Shown piece after piece: positions 21,106 to 21,119 of a stretch of 21,119 bases of DNA (position 1 is its first letter; every line of letters starts with the position of its first letter). The stretch covers positions 939,846-960,964 of the forward strand of contig NW_002060953.1 in the NCBI RefSeq assembly GCF_000150275.1, read 5' to 3'. Origin of the DNA: Trichoplax adhaerens (Eukaryota; Placozoa; Uniplacotomia; Trichoplacea; Trichoplacidae). The notes beneath the pieces are model-generated. The model made no database searches. It was not told where the DNA came from and was given only the letters and a program-made list of their open reading frames with translations. The position numbers and the translations under genes were made by a program.

Positions 21106-21119
21106 AATTTGCAGTTTGA

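Larger units (their letters stand above)
18957..21119. other. Intergenic region upstream of gene C
   Basis: No gene supported. Up to the X-box at 19702 it is patchily similar to the region upstream of gene A (for example 19481-19520 with 3688-3730). Beyond that I see AT-rich sequence without recognisable coding, RNA or mobile features, apart from the stem at 21077-21105. Confidence 0.5.

Overview
The window is nuclear DNA of an animal, most likely an early-branching one; a placozoan (Trichoplax/Hoilungia type) is my best guess. The evidence is AT-rich sequence, spliceosomal introns bounded by GT and AG, and proteins that fuse kinesin-light-chain-type TPR repeats, a Roc-COR (ROCO) GTPase and a Death domain. 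Roc-COR plus Death is known from animal DAPK1. The species is inferred from architecture and composition only; no database was searched.

All recognisable genes lie on the minus strand. They form a tandem cluster of three paralogs, called here A (1-3026, 3' end outside the window), B (7324-12476) and C (13949-18799). Each starts with one large exon of TPR repeats. A short phase-1 intron (80, 104 and 92 nt) follows, then one large exon with the Roc GTPase, COR and a CxxC...CxxC zinc-ribbon-like module. In B and C come a 27-nt microexon and a separate Death-domain exon; A is cut off within COR. C reads as one intact 1161-residue protein. B has a single frameshift just after the G4 motif of Roc and has lost the glycine of its G3 motif, so it may be decaying, or the frameshift may be an assembly error. 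A has eight nearly identical 42-residue TPR units in exact 126-bp register, two of them identical over the whole unit.

The proteins look like intracellular signalling switches: the TPR solenoid would recognise a ligand or partner, the Roc-COR GTPase would act as switch and dimeriser, and the Death domain would recruit an apoptotic or innate-immune adaptor. In B and C, reading past the exon-2 donor gives a conserved in-frame hydrophobic tail, so intron retention could yield a membrane-anchored form without the Death domain.

The intergenic spaces (3027-7184, 12477-13798, 18800-21119) have no convincing gene. Upstream of each of the three start codons is a near-perfect RFX-type X-box palindrome (4057-4070, 12837-12850, 19702-19715), with flanking sequence partly conserved. 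The spaces also hold a perfect 13-bp inverted repeat (5057-5083), a 28-bp tandem duplication (12727-12782) and a 10-bp stem (21077-21105).
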